This document shows, piece by piece, positions 18,049 to 27,200 of a DNA stretch of 64,000 nt. The translations under genes and the position numbers were made by a program. The notes under the pieces are model-generated. The model did not search any database. It was given only the letters and a program-made list of their open reading frames with translations, and had not been told where the DNA came from. The stretch is from Leptolyngbya sp. FACHB-261 (lineage in GTDB: Bacteria > Cyanobacteriota > Cyanobacteriia > FACHB-261): the NCBI RefSeq assembly GCF_014696065.1, contig NZ_JACJPL010000001.1:124001-188000 (forward strand), in the 5' to 3' direction. Every line of letters starts with the position of its first letter. Positions within the stretch are counted from its first letter, which is position 1.

Positions 18049-18623
18049 CCGATCCAGTCAAGGTGGACGGGGATGATATGTCCGATGAGACCATCCTGTA
18101 CCTGAAGGACGAAGCCGGACTATCGTTGCCCTGCTATGTCGAGCGCGCCTTTGAGATTGACGGCGACGACTACGTTCTGCTCCAGCCCGTTGACTATCCA
18201 GTCCAGATCTTTGCCTGGGAAGCAACTGATGAAGATGAAAACACTCTGGCGGATCTTGAAGATGATGAATTAGCAGAGGTGTTCCCTACGGCCCAAGCGG
18301 TTTTGGCTGAGCAAAACCTGACGCTCAAGCGAACCGCTCACACCTTAACCGTTGATGGGGATATCGCCGAGCCTGAAGAGGAAGATATCTTTTCTATAGA
18401 AACCGACGAGGACAGCGATGTCGAAGGTGAGTTTCAGAAACTAGCTAGCTTCTTTCATGAGGAACAGGAATACGCAGTTTTCACTGCGCTTTCCCCACTG
18501 CTGTTCTTTGCTCGTCTAAAGAACGCTACTCAGGTAGACTTGCTCTCGCCTGAGGAGTTCCAGAAGATTCAGCCGATGCTGGCCATGATTGAAGACAGCC
18601 TGTTTGATGACGAGGACGAATAG
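18045..18623 (+). CDS. DUF3727 family protein
   Basis: This acidic 192-residue protein starts at the ATG overlapping the ruvX stop, with AGGAGAGGAG just upstream. Residues 13-70 (ETILYLKDEAGLSLPCYVERAFEIDGDDYVLLQPVDYPVQIF) resemble the DUF1292-type fold, and the whole fits cyanobacterial DUF3727. Firmicutes carry a DUF1292 protein beside yrrK (ruvX) and the mltG homologue yrrL, so the neighbourhood is conserved across phyla. Its function is unknown. The C-terminus is very acidic (SLFDDEDE). Confidence 0.82.
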   Translation: MTDPVKVDGDDMSDETILYLKDEAGLSLPCYVERAFEIDGDDYVLLQPVDYPVQIFAWEATDEDENTLADLEDDELAEVFPTAQAVLAEQNLTLKRTAHTLTVDGDIAEPEEEDIFSIETDEDSDVEGEFQKLASFFHEEQEYAVFTALSPLLFFARLKNATQVDLLSPEEFQKIQPMLAMIEDSLFDDEDE

Positions 18624-18633
18624 TCGGTAGTCC

Positions 18634-19785
18634 TTGATCAGGTCTCTAGCCCCAGCGTCTGCCGTGAGTGTCTCTAGAGTCAAAACAGGTCCCTTTTTCC
18701 GGTTCCGTTGGTTCTTCTATGGGCTGCTGTTGCCCGCAACCCTGCTATTTAGTAGTTGGCAGGGTTGGCTTTGGTGGTCGTGGGCTACGGCTCCAGCACA
18801 AAGTAGTGCTGCCTCCCCCGTGCGTTTTCAGGTCCCACCAGGATCAGGTACAGCAGCAGTCGGCAGGCAACTGGCAGCCACTGGGGTCATTCGCTCTCAA
18901 CTAGCTTGGGATCTGTGGCTGCGCCTATTGGCGCTGCGGCAGCCCTCGGGCAGCATCCAAGCAGGCGTATATGACCTGTCACCCACCGCACCCTTGTCTG
19001 ATGTAGCTGCCAAGCTCTGGCAAGGAGAGGTCGTACCCAACGAGTTCACCGTGCCTGAAGGTTGGTCAGTTCGGCAGATGGCCGAGTCTTTTCAGGCACA
19101 GGGTTATTTCTCACAGGAGGCTTTTCTAGACGTTGCCCTTAGTCCGCCGACACCAGAACTTTATGCTGCCTATCCTTGGCTGCCCGAAGGGCTAGATCGG
19201 CTAGAGGGCTTTCTTTACCCAGACACCTATCAGGTGTCTGGAGAAGTAACCCCTGAAGGCGTGGTTCGCCAAATGTTGGACCGCTTTGCTCAGGTTGGCT
19301 TGCCGTTGTATCAAAAGTACACGCAGGCGCAGGGCTCTGAAGCCATGTCTCTGCGGGATTGGGTGACACTGGCGAGCATTGTTGAAAAAGAAGCTGTGGT
19401 GCCCGAGGAGCGATCAGTGATCGCTGGCGTCTTCCATAATCGTCTGGTGCAAGGCATGACGTTGGGAGCTGATCCAACTGTGGAGTACGGGTTCTCAGTG
19501 CGCCAAACGCCCGATAAACCTCTAACCTTGGAACAGGTGCAAACTGCCAATCCCTACAATACCTATCTGAATGTAGGGCTGCCGCCGACCCCGATTGCTA
19601 GCCCTGGACTACCTAGTCTGGAAGCCACACTTTATCCACAGGCTACAGAGTACCTGTATTTTGTGGCCCGCTATGATGGCACCCATGTCTTTAGTCGTAC
19701 CTTGCAAGAGCATGAAGCGGCTCAGATCGCTATTCGTACGGCTCAAGACCGCAAACCGACATCGGTTCCGCCTAAGCGCCCTTAG
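18634..19785 (+). CDS. mltG: Endolytic murein transglycosylase MltG
   Basis: MltG cleaves nascent peptidoglycan strands at the outer face of the plasma membrane and sets glycan chain length. After a basic N-terminus, a single membrane helix lies at about 30-50 and the YceG domain fills the rest of the 383 residues. The catalytic segment SIVEKEAVVPEE with Glu at 251 and 253 and the GVFHNRL motif are intact, as is the C-terminal NPYNTYLNVGLPPTPIASPG. The start is uncertain: TTG at 18634 or GTG at 18664. Confidence 0.93.
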   Translation: MIRSLAPASAVSVSRVKTGPFFRFRWFFYGLLLPATLLFSSWQGWLWWSWATAPAQSSAASPVRFQVPPGSGTAAVGRQLAATGVIRSQLAWDLWLRLLALRQPSGSIQAGVYDLSPTAPLSDVAAKLWQGEVVPNEFTVPEGWSVRQMAESFQAQGYFSQEAFLDVALSPPTPELYAAYPWLPEGLDRLEGFLYPDTYQVSGEVTPEGVVRQMLDRFAQVGLPLYQKYTQAQGSEAMSLRDWVTLASIVEKEAVVPEERSVIAGVFHNRLVQGMTLGADPTVEYGFSVRQTPDKPLTLEQVQTANPYNTYLNVGLPPTPIASPGLPSLEATLYPQATEYLYFVARYDGTHVFSRTLQEHEAAQIAIRTAQDRKPTSVPPKRP

Positions 19786-19813
19786 AGAGCTTGCTTTGAG
19801 TTTCCTTTCGTGA

Positions 19814-20344
19814 ATGTCTATGGCTGCTGTTTCCGCCTCTTGGCGTGATTTGATCAAACCGGACTTAGTTCTGGGAGGGACAGTTCTAGATCTGACACCA
19901 GAGCTCCTGCATCGCCATCGGTTAGCAGGGATGGTTTTGGACGTTGATGACACGCTCGTGCCCATGTCATCGTCCGAGGTGACTGCCGAACTGGGAGAGT
20001 GGCTTGCTCAAACCCGGCAACTGACTACCCTCTGGCTGGTGAGTAATAATCCCAGCTCAAACCGCATTGGTCGCATTGCCGCAGCACTCGATCTGCCTTA
20101 TATCCACGGAGCGGGTAAACCCTCTCGACGCAAGTTACGACAGGCGGTTGGCGCAATGAACCTGCCCCCCCATCAAGTCGCAATGGTTGGCGATCGTTTG
20201 TTTACCGATGTGCTTGCTGGCAACCGCCTGGGCTTGTTCACTATTTTGGTAGAGCCAGTGGTGTCACCAACCTCTTTGCTAGGTAAGCACACCCTACGCA
20301 GCCTGGAAATCTGGCTGTCGCAAGCGATCAACCGACCAGCTTAA
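19814..20344 (+). CDS. YqeG-family HAD phosphatase
   Basis: This 176-residue HAD-superfamily (subfamily IIIA) protein has the nucleophile motif DVDDTL at 43-48, the VSNN motif II and the K-PSRR...MVGDRLFTDVLAGNRLG motif III/IV. That pattern and length match YqeG, which resembles phosphatidylglycerophosphate phosphatases. In Bacillus it sits with ribosome-assembly genes. It ends the plus-strand gene run and is followed by a 361-bp gap. Confidence 0.9.
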   Translation: MSMAAVSASWRDLIKPDLVLGGTVLDLTPELLHRHRLAGMVLDVDDTLVPMSSSEVTAELGEWLAQTRQLTTLWLVSNNPSSNRIGRIAAALDLPYIHGAGKPSRRKLRQAVGAMNLPPHQVAMVGDRLFTDVLAGNRLGLFTILVEPVVSPTSLLGKHTLRSLEIWLSQAINRPA

Positions 20345-20705
20345 CTTTTGGGCTCAAGCGCTAGATTCGAACTATACGATCCTTCATAAATCTCCAGGAA
20401 GCTAGAAGAAAAATATAAAGAAAAGATTATGCAAGTAAGGATTCTCGGACAACTCTGGCATTCTAGATTTAGATCAACGGGGGTCAGCCTAGATAAAGAC
20501 CTTCAACATAAATCCGCTATAAATACGGCAGGGAGTGTTGGGTTCCACACAAAGGGGAGCTTGGCACTCTTTGTCATGTTTGGATGATTAATTAGTTTGA
20601 GTCTCAGGCAATTGGCTATTGCTGCCCTAACCCTGTTTACAAAAAAACTAGAAGCGGTCGCCAACCCAGTTCTTTAAGTGCATTTGCTATCTTCAGTGGC
20701 TTGTC
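20345..20705. other. Intergenic stretch before proB
   Basis: No gene in these 361 bp. The DNA is AT-richer than its surroundings around 20390-20440. It probably carries the proB promoter, but no box is convincing enough to list, and no terminator hairpin was seen. Confidence 0.4.
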
Positions 20706-21827
20706 ATGAGTCTGACTTTGGTTGTCAAAATTGGTACCTCTAGCCTGACTCAGCCCGATACAGGTGACTTGTCACTGTCCAATTTAGCCCGGCTGGTCGA
20801 GGTGCTCACCCAACTGCGTCGTAGTGGGCACCGGGTCGTTTTGGTCTCTTCCGGCGCAGTGGGGGTAGGCTGCGCGCGGTTGGGGTTGCTAGAGCGCCCA
20901 CGCACTATTGCCATGAAGCAAGCCGTAGCGGCTGTGGGACAGGGCCGCCTGATGCGGGTCTACGATGACCTGTTCACCATCCTGCGCCAGCCTATTGCTC
21001 AGGTATTGCTGACGCGAGCTGACTTGATTCAACGCAGCCGTTATGTCAACGCTTCTAATACCTTTCATGAGTTACTGCGTTTAGGCGTGATTCCAGTTGT
21101 CAATGAGAACGACACAGTAGCGGTAGATGAGCTGAAGTTTGGCGATAACGACACACTTTCGGCGCTGGTCGCCAGCTTGATCGAAGCAGATTGGCTATTT
21201 TTGCTTACGGATGTCGACCGGCTCTATTCTGCTGATCCTCGCAGCAACCCCGATGCTCGACCAATCACCTTAGTCAGCCGCATGGACGAACTCAAGGAGT
21301 TCAAAGTGGAGGCTGGCGGTCAGGGAACGCGCTGGGGCACAGGGGGAATGGCGACCAAAATTGCAGCCGCCCGCATTGCGACAACCGCGGGGGTGCGTAC
21401 CGCGATTACCGAAGGTCACAAGCCTGAGAACATTCAACAAATCCTAGCCGGTGAACCATTAGGCACCCAATTTGCTCCCCAACCTAAAGCATTTAACTCC
21501 CGTAAACGTTGGATTGTTCACGGGCTGGTTCCGGTTGGCAAGTTGCTCCTCGATGCAGGGGCCGTCCGGGCAGTGCGAGATCTGGGTAAGTCACTGTTAG
21601 CGGCAGGCGTCATCAAAGTCACAGGCAACTTTCGTAGCCATGAGGCGGTACAACTGTGTGATGAGCAGGGGTGCGAAATTGCGCGCGGCCTGGTGAACTA
21701 CACCAGTGAAGAGCTACAGAAAATCTTGGGCCGCCATTCCGATGAAATTCCAGAACTGTTGGGCTACGCGGGGGAGGAAACAGTAGTACATCGCGATAAT
21801 TTAGTTGTAAGCACCGTCAGCTCCTAA
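20706..21827 (+). CDS. proB: Glutamate 5-kinase ProB
   Basis: ProB phosphorylates glutamate in the first step of proline synthesis. The 373 residues consist of an amino-acid kinase domain ([10 protein letters not shown] at 7-16; [12 protein letters not shown] near 45; [27 protein letters not shown] near 131; [15 protein letters not shown]) and a C-terminal PUA domain from about 275 ([24 protein letters not shown]). All active-site segments are intact. The other proline-related enzymes of the window (agrE, putA) are 36 kb away. Confidence 0.96.
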   Translation: MSLTLVVKIGTSSLTQPDTGDLSLSNLARLVEVLTQLRRSGHRVVLVSSGAVGVGCARLGLLERPRTIAMKQAVAAVGQGRLMRVYDDLFTILRQPIAQVLLTRADLIQRSRYVNASNTFHELLRLGVIPVVNENDTVAVDELKFGDNDTLSALVASLIEADWLFLLTDVDRLYSADPRSNPDARPITLVSRMDELKEFKVEAGGQGTRWGTGGMATKIAAARIATTAGVRTAITEGHKPENIQQILAGEPLGTQFAPQPKAFNSRKRWIVHGLVPVGKLLLDAGAVRAVRDLGKSLLAAGVIKVTGNFRSHEAVQLCDEQGCEIARGLVNYTSEELQKILGRHSDEIPELLGYAGEETVVHRDNLVVSTVSS

Positions 21828-21926
21828 AGCTTGTTTGGAGCCAGATTTCGTTTTCGTAACTCAATCAAGCTTCTAGTTGGAGCCTGGCAATTAGTTGGGC
21901 CTAGTAAGAAGATAGCCAACGTAATC

Positions 21927-22544
21927 TCAAATGCCATGCTCAAAAATTGCCAGGAGGCCGAACAAGATAAACAGACCCCCACCACAGAAGAGAATCACAC
22001 GCTCGGAAATACGACCAGCAACCCACTTGCCACCTAACACGGCTAAACCAGAGCAAAAGCCATGACCGAAAATTGCCCCTGCCGCCACCCCCACTGGATT
22101 ATGGGCAGCCGCAAGAGCAACCGTGGCAATTTGGGTGCGATCTCCCCATTCCGCTAGAAAAATCAGGACAAAAGACTCTAGAAGCGGTGCAAGCCAAGCA
22201 ATTTTAGGTAAGCGGTTTTCTAGAGCTTGAACTTCTTCTAGATCTTCGGCCTCCAAGTGGGCTGCGATATTAGGCTGCATCTGGGCTGCCTGAACTAACA
22301 GCAAACCGCCGAAGCCCAAGAACAGTGCAACGATCCCCCAATGCACTACAGCCGCAGGCAGCAAATCGAGAAATTGCCCTGCCACCGCTGCGATCACAGT
22401 CTGCACAGCCAGCGCCAATATCACTCCGGCAAATACCAGCCAGCGTGGATAGCGCATGGCAAGTAGCATCGCCAGCAGAAACGACTTATCCCCCAGTTCT
22501 GAAACCAGGATTAGTAACAGCGCGTTGGTAAAGCCTTCAAGCAT
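21927..22544 (-). CDS. Gdt1/UPF0016 (Mnx-type) manganese exporter
   Basis: This 205-residue membrane protein has about six helices in two inverted repeats. Each repeat carries the family motif E-x-G-D-K/R-S/T: ELGDKS at 16-21 and EWGDRT at 132-137. Members move Mn2+ (and Ca2+) out of the cytosol; the Synechocystis Mnx protein does so at the thylakoid. The acidic loop between the repeats (about 96-112) is typical. The 5' leader carries a yybP-ykoY riboswitch, which independently supports manganese export. It converges on proB. Confidence 0.93.
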   Translation of the reverse strand: MLEGFTNALLLILVSELGDKSFLLAMLLAMRYPRWLVFAGVILALAVQTVIAAVAGQFLDLLPAAVVHWGIVALFLGFGGLLLVQAAQMQPNIAAHLEAEDLEEVQALENRLPKIAWLAPLLESFVLIFLAEWGDRTQIATVALAAAHNPVGVAAGAIFGHGFCSGLAVLGGKWVAGRISERVILFCGGGLFILFGLLAIFEHGI

Positions 22545-22547
22545 CAG

Positions 22548-22583
22548 GTTCTCCTAGGGGCGGCATCATGCCCGTTGGAGAAC
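22548..22583 (-). promoter_or_regulatory. Hairpin covering the ribosome site of the Mn exporter gene
   Basis: On the minus strand GTTCTCC (22583-22577) pairs exactly with GGAGAAC (22554-22548), which is the ribosome-binding site of the exporter gene. The overlapping CAACGGG (22577-22571) can instead pair with CCCGTTG at 22625-22619, next to the aptamer. These alternatives suggest that the riboswitch controls translation by hiding or freeing the ribosome site. The pairing is seen; the switching is inferred. Confidence 0.6.
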
Positions 22584-22630
22584 TGGCTCCGTCAATCAAG
22601 ACTTCACCAAGTTCAACACAACGGGTGTGA

Positions 22631-22772
22631 ACTCAGTGAAGGTCTCGCTTGCGAAGCTGAGCCTAAGCTCGATTCGTCATCAGGACCAGGCGTTTAAGCC
22701 AGCATGTTGATCCAGATGGGCCAGCTAGCGTAGAGCTAAGTCTGGCAGCTACTCCCCTTCATGGCTGTGAGT
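22631..22772 (-). promoter_or_regulatory. yybP-ykoY manganese riboswitch
   Basis: Read on the minus strand, the leader contains GGGGAGTAGC (22757-22748) and, about 100 nt later, GCGAGACCTTCA (22648-22637). These are the two near-invariant loops of the yybP-ykoY Mn2+ aptamer. TGAAGG beside the first loop pairs with CCTTCA of the second, and ACTCA / TGAGT extends the closing helix, as expected for P1. The riboswitch turns on Mn2+ exporters when manganese is high. It is followed at once by a UPF0016 exporter gene, a standard pairing. Confidence 0.88.
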
Positions 22773-22931
22773 ATACTACTTGGCTTAGATTCTGTCGATT
22801 GCAGTTGCCACTCTTTCAAGCTCTGCTGACATGACCTAGAGATAGGCAGGTACCGGTCAGGTCTTTAGCCAGTTATGTGAGCGTTGCCCGAGGGAACGAT
22901 ACAAGCATCAGGGTTTAAGAACTAGGGTGCA

Positions 22932-24245
22932 ATGGAACTAGACATCGTACGGCTATTTGAGGCATGCAATCCCAGCAAGACGCTTATGGCTGAGCGGGAG
23001 GAAGATCGCCAATACTACATCGACTTTTCGCCCGTGCGCGGCGGCAAAATTATCAGGACTTTAGGCCGGACCGTCACCCTCTCTCCAGATAAGCCTACCT
23101 GCCAGCTTTTCACCGGTCACATCGGTTGTGGTAAATCAACCGAATTGTTTCGACTCAAAGCAGAATTAGAGAAGCAAGGTTTCCATGTCGTCTATTTTGA
23201 GTCCAACGAGGACCTAGATATGGGCGACATCGATATCACCGATATTTTGCTAGCCATTGCCCGCCAAGTCAGCGAGAGTTTAGAAACGCTCAAAATTAGG
23301 CTGCGTCCCAAATATTTCAGCAATCTTTTTGAAGAAGTTGCTGATTTCTTGAGAACACCTCTCGATTTAAATGCAGAGGCAGAACTGTCGTTGGGCATCG
23401 CCAAAATCACGGCTAAGACGAAAGATAGCCCTAAGCTTCGTAACCAGCTCCGGCAATACTTAGAGCCAAGAACGAAAGGCATCCTCACTTCAATTAATGA
23501 AGAACTCTTAGGCCATGCCAATCAGGAATTGCGACGCCAAGGCAAAAAGGGTCTAGTTGTCATTGTTGATAATTTAGATCGGGTTGATGTCCGTCCAATG
23601 GCTTCTGGTCGAACACAACCAGAGTATTTATTTGTCGATCGGGGTGAACAACTGGGCAAGTTGAATTGCCACGTGGTTTACACCATTCCACTAGTGCTCA
23701 TTTTCTCCAACGAACTAGGGGTTATTCAGAACCGCTTTAGCGGCGTCACTCCTGTAGTTCTACCTATGGTGCCGGTTCAGTTTCGCGATGGACGCGAATG
23801 CCAGGAAGGCATGGGACTGCTGCGGCAGATGGTTTTATCTAGGGCTTTCCCTCGGGTTGATGCTGGAGAGCGGCTCTCGCTATGCACCGAGTTATTTGAT
23901 AGTGCAGAAACTCTAGATCGGCTCTGCCGAGTAAGCGGTGGTCATGTGCGCAATTTACTAGGGTTGCTGTACGGTTGCATTCAACAGGAAGATCCTCCCA
24001 TTTCTCGCACCGTGTTAGAGGAAGTGATTCGTGCTGATCGAGACAATCGCACAGCCTCAGTCATGGATGACGAATGGGAACTGTTGCGGCAGGTGGTGCA
24101 GCAACAGAGTGTGGCCGGCGAGGCTGGACACGAACGGCTGTTGCGTAGCATGTTCGTGTTTGAGTACCGGGATGATCAAGGTCGCTGGTTTGGGGTTAAT
24201 CCGATTCTGGCTGAGTCCAATCGGTTTAAATTTTGCCTGAATTAA
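22932..24245 (+). CDS. P-loop ATPase (KAP/AAA-like), partner of the STAND-WD40 gene
   Basis: This 437-residue soluble ATPase has Walker A GHIGCGKST at 62-70 and Walker B VVIVDNLDRVD at 209-219. The D-N-L-D-R core is typical of KAP-type NTPases. A middle segment (120-200) is helical and the C-terminal third resembles the winged-helix region of STAND proteins. No membrane helices or nuclease motif are visible. Its stop is one base before the start of the next gene, so the two are surely co-expressed. The function is unknown; a sensor or regulator role is inferred only from the partner. Confidence 0.75.
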   Translation: MELDIVRLFEACNPSKTLMAEREEDRQYYIDFSPVRGGKIIRTLGRTVTLSPDKPTCQLFTGHIGCGKSTELFRLKAELEKQGFHVVYFESNEDLDMGDIDITDILLAIARQVSESLETLKIRLRPKYFSNLFEEVADFLRTPLDLNAEAELSLGIAKITAKTKDSPKLRNQLRQYLEPRTKGILTSINEELLGHANQELRRQGKKGLVVIVDNLDRVDVRPMASGRTQPEYLFVDRGEQLGKLNCHVVYTIPLVLIFSNELGVIQNRFSGVTPVVLPMVPVQFRDGRECQEGMGLLRQMVLSRAFPRVDAGERLSLCTELFDSAETLDRLCRVSGGHVRNLLGLLYGCIQQEDPPISRTVLEEVIRADRDNRTASVMDDEWELLRQVVQQQSVAGEAGHERLLRSMFVFEYRDDQGRWFGVNPILAESNRFKFCLN

Positions 24246-24246
24246 T

Positions 24247-27200
24247 ATGGCTGAACTAAGCCGCTCTGAAGCCATTCTGGCCCGTAACGAACAGTCGCTA
24301 AAGACGCTCATTCGTTCGATCCGGCTGTCTCAAGGTCGATTTGCGCTTATTTTAGTCCGCTGCAACTACAGCAACCTGCGGCAGAAGCTCATGGAGCGCC
24401 TGCACCAGATGTGCCCAGTGGCAATTCAAGAAATCACTCTCAGTGCGCCAACCCAAACTCTTTTCACAACTGTCCGCTCAGCCGTCGGTTCGCAGCAGCC
24501 TCCGGCTGTAGTGGTGTTGGGTTTAGAGTCGGCGATCGGTCAAGATCCTGCACCAGCAGTATTGTTATCGACCAATCAAGTGCGCGATGAATTTCGTCGC
24601 CATTTTCAGTTTCCTCTGGTCCTCTGGCTCAATGATGATGGTCTCAAAAAGCTGATTAAGTGTGCCCCTGATTTCAATAGCTGGGCGGCTCCTCCTATTG
24701 AATTTCTGGCCTCAGCCGAAGAGCTGATTACTGGCCTCCGTAACAACGCCGATCAACTATTCACCAAGATTCTCACAGCAGGTTCAGGCAGATTCGTTCA
24801 AGATTCGGCCCTGGAAATCGAAGCAGGTTCACGTCGCCGCTTTGAATTAGAAACGGCTTTGAACGATTTGCGCCAGTGGGGAGAGACTCTAGAGCCAGAA
24901 TTGGAAGCCAGCCTCCAATTTGTCTTAGGGCGAGATGCTTATGCAGAAGCCCGTATGGAGGAGGCGCGGCAATCCTACGAGCGCAGCTTAGCATTCTGGC
25001 AACACAGTCGTTACTTGGAACGACAGGGCGTCCTGCTATTTTATTTAGGTCTGTGGTGGCTGAAGCACGCTGATTTACATCGATCTGAACAACGCTCAGC
25101 TTGGAGGGCTGCGCAGAAGTATTGCCAGCGCTGTGTTGCAGTTTTTCAAAGAGCAAAGCGTCCTGACTTAGTTGCTAAATTCGTTAACGGCTTAGGCGAA
25201 GTTCTGCAATATTTGGGCAACTGGAACGAGCTAGAAGCTCTGACTACCCAAGCTCTAACTTTGCATGAACTCTATCGAGATTGGCCTAGGCTAGCGCAGG
25301 ATTACGGCTTCCTCGCGGAGATTGCCTTGGTGCGTTCGGCCTGGATGGAGGCCAAGCTCTACGCCGAAAAGTCATTGCAGATTTTGGCCGAAGCAGAGCA
25401 GGCTGAGCCAGCCGACAGCACTTATAGTACTCCTGAACATCAAGCAGCGGAGCTCGCTTGGGCTCGGCAATATCGGCAAGGGTTATATCGACTTTTATTG
25501 GCTAGAGCCCAGGAGCAATTTGGACAGCTTACAGAAGCTGAGACGAATTTAAAAATAGCGCAGGCAGAGACACAGCATCAATACAATCCACCGCTTTACA
25601 TTCGCATTCTGGAGATGCTGCGCTCGCTCCATTTTGAGCAAGGACAATATTTTGAAGCCTTTCAACTTCGGCAAGAGCAGCGCTCGATTGAGCAGCAATA
25701 CGGCTTTCGTGCTTTTGTGGGTGCTGGGCAGCTTCAGCCCAATCGCCAAAAGCTGGATCCAGCCCTTCCCGGCACGAGTCTTACCAATCAAGAAATTGCT
25801 GCCTCTGGCCGCACTCAAGATGTTAATCGCCTGATTGAGCGTATTGGACGCAATGACTTTTCCATCACCGTCATCCACGGGGAATCGGGCGTGGGTAAAA
25901 GCTCAATTGTTAACGCAGGACTAGCGCCAGTACTCCGTCAGGGGGCGATTAATGGCCGCGATGTACGTCCCGTCGTGCTGAGGAGCTACACGGACTGGAA
26001 AGGTTTACTGGGCGATTTGCTGCATGTGGAGCAAGAACCCCCAGTGCAAGAACCCTCATCGTCAAGAGCGCCTACCTCTAAAGCGACAATGCTTCTCAAG
26101 CAACTCGGTCAGAATGGCGAGCAAAACCTGCTTACTGTTCTGATTTTTGATCAGTTTGAAGAATTTTTCTTTATTCGCAATACACCTGCTCAGCGTCATG
26201 AATTTGTTAGTTTTTTAAGCGCTTGCCTTAAAATTCCATTTGTCAAAATCATTTTCTCATTGCGCGAAGATTACCTGCATTATTTGTTGGAATTCGAACG
26301 CAATAGTGGCTTGCAGGAAATTGATATTCTAAGTCGTCAAAACCGCTATCCGTTAGGCAACTTCTCACCCGATGATGCCCGTTCGGTCATTGAGAACCTG
26401 GCTCAACGAGCTCAGTTTTATTTGGAGCCAGCACTAGTCGATGAATTGGTGTGGGATTTAGCAGGTGACTTAGGTTCGGTTCGCCCAATTGAGTTACAAA
26501 TTGTTGGCGCTCAATTACAGGCTGAGAATATTGTTACCTTGGCCCAGTATCGGCGGCTCGGTCCTAAACAGAAACTAGTAGAGCGCTCACTACGGGAAAT
26601 TGTTCAAGCCTGTGGCCCTCGTAGCCAGTTTGCGGCGCAACAGGTGCTGTTATCGCTGACTAATGCCAATGGCACCCGCCCACCCAAAACCCGCGAGCAA
26701 TTAGCGGATGAGCTGGCTTCAGAAGCAGACCAACTCGATTTAATTCTGGAAATTCTAGTGGGCTCTGGCCTCATTTTCCTACTGCCTGAGGTCCCAACTG
26801 ATCGCTACCAACTCGTGCATGACTACTTAGTCCCTGTGATCCGGCGACAAGGAGAGGCAGGCTCTCTAACCGCGATGGTGGAACTGCGCAAGAAAGAGAG
26901 TGAAACGCTAATTTCCAGCGCCAAGGCCCTGTTTCAGGCCAACAAACAGCTGGAAGCGCTCCTAGCAGCCGTTAAGGCAGCACACCAGGTACGCTGGCTT
27001 ACTGAAATGCGGACCAATATCCCTAGCTCCACGCTGGGTGCATTACAGCAGATTGTGTATGAGACTCAGGAGCGCAATCGCTTAGAAGACCATAGCAGCG
27101 CAGTTTGGGCGGTGAGCTTCAGTCCTAACGGTCAACTACTCGCCTCCGCCAGTTGGGACTCAACGTTGAAGCTTTGGGGAATGGATGGCGCCCTTATATG

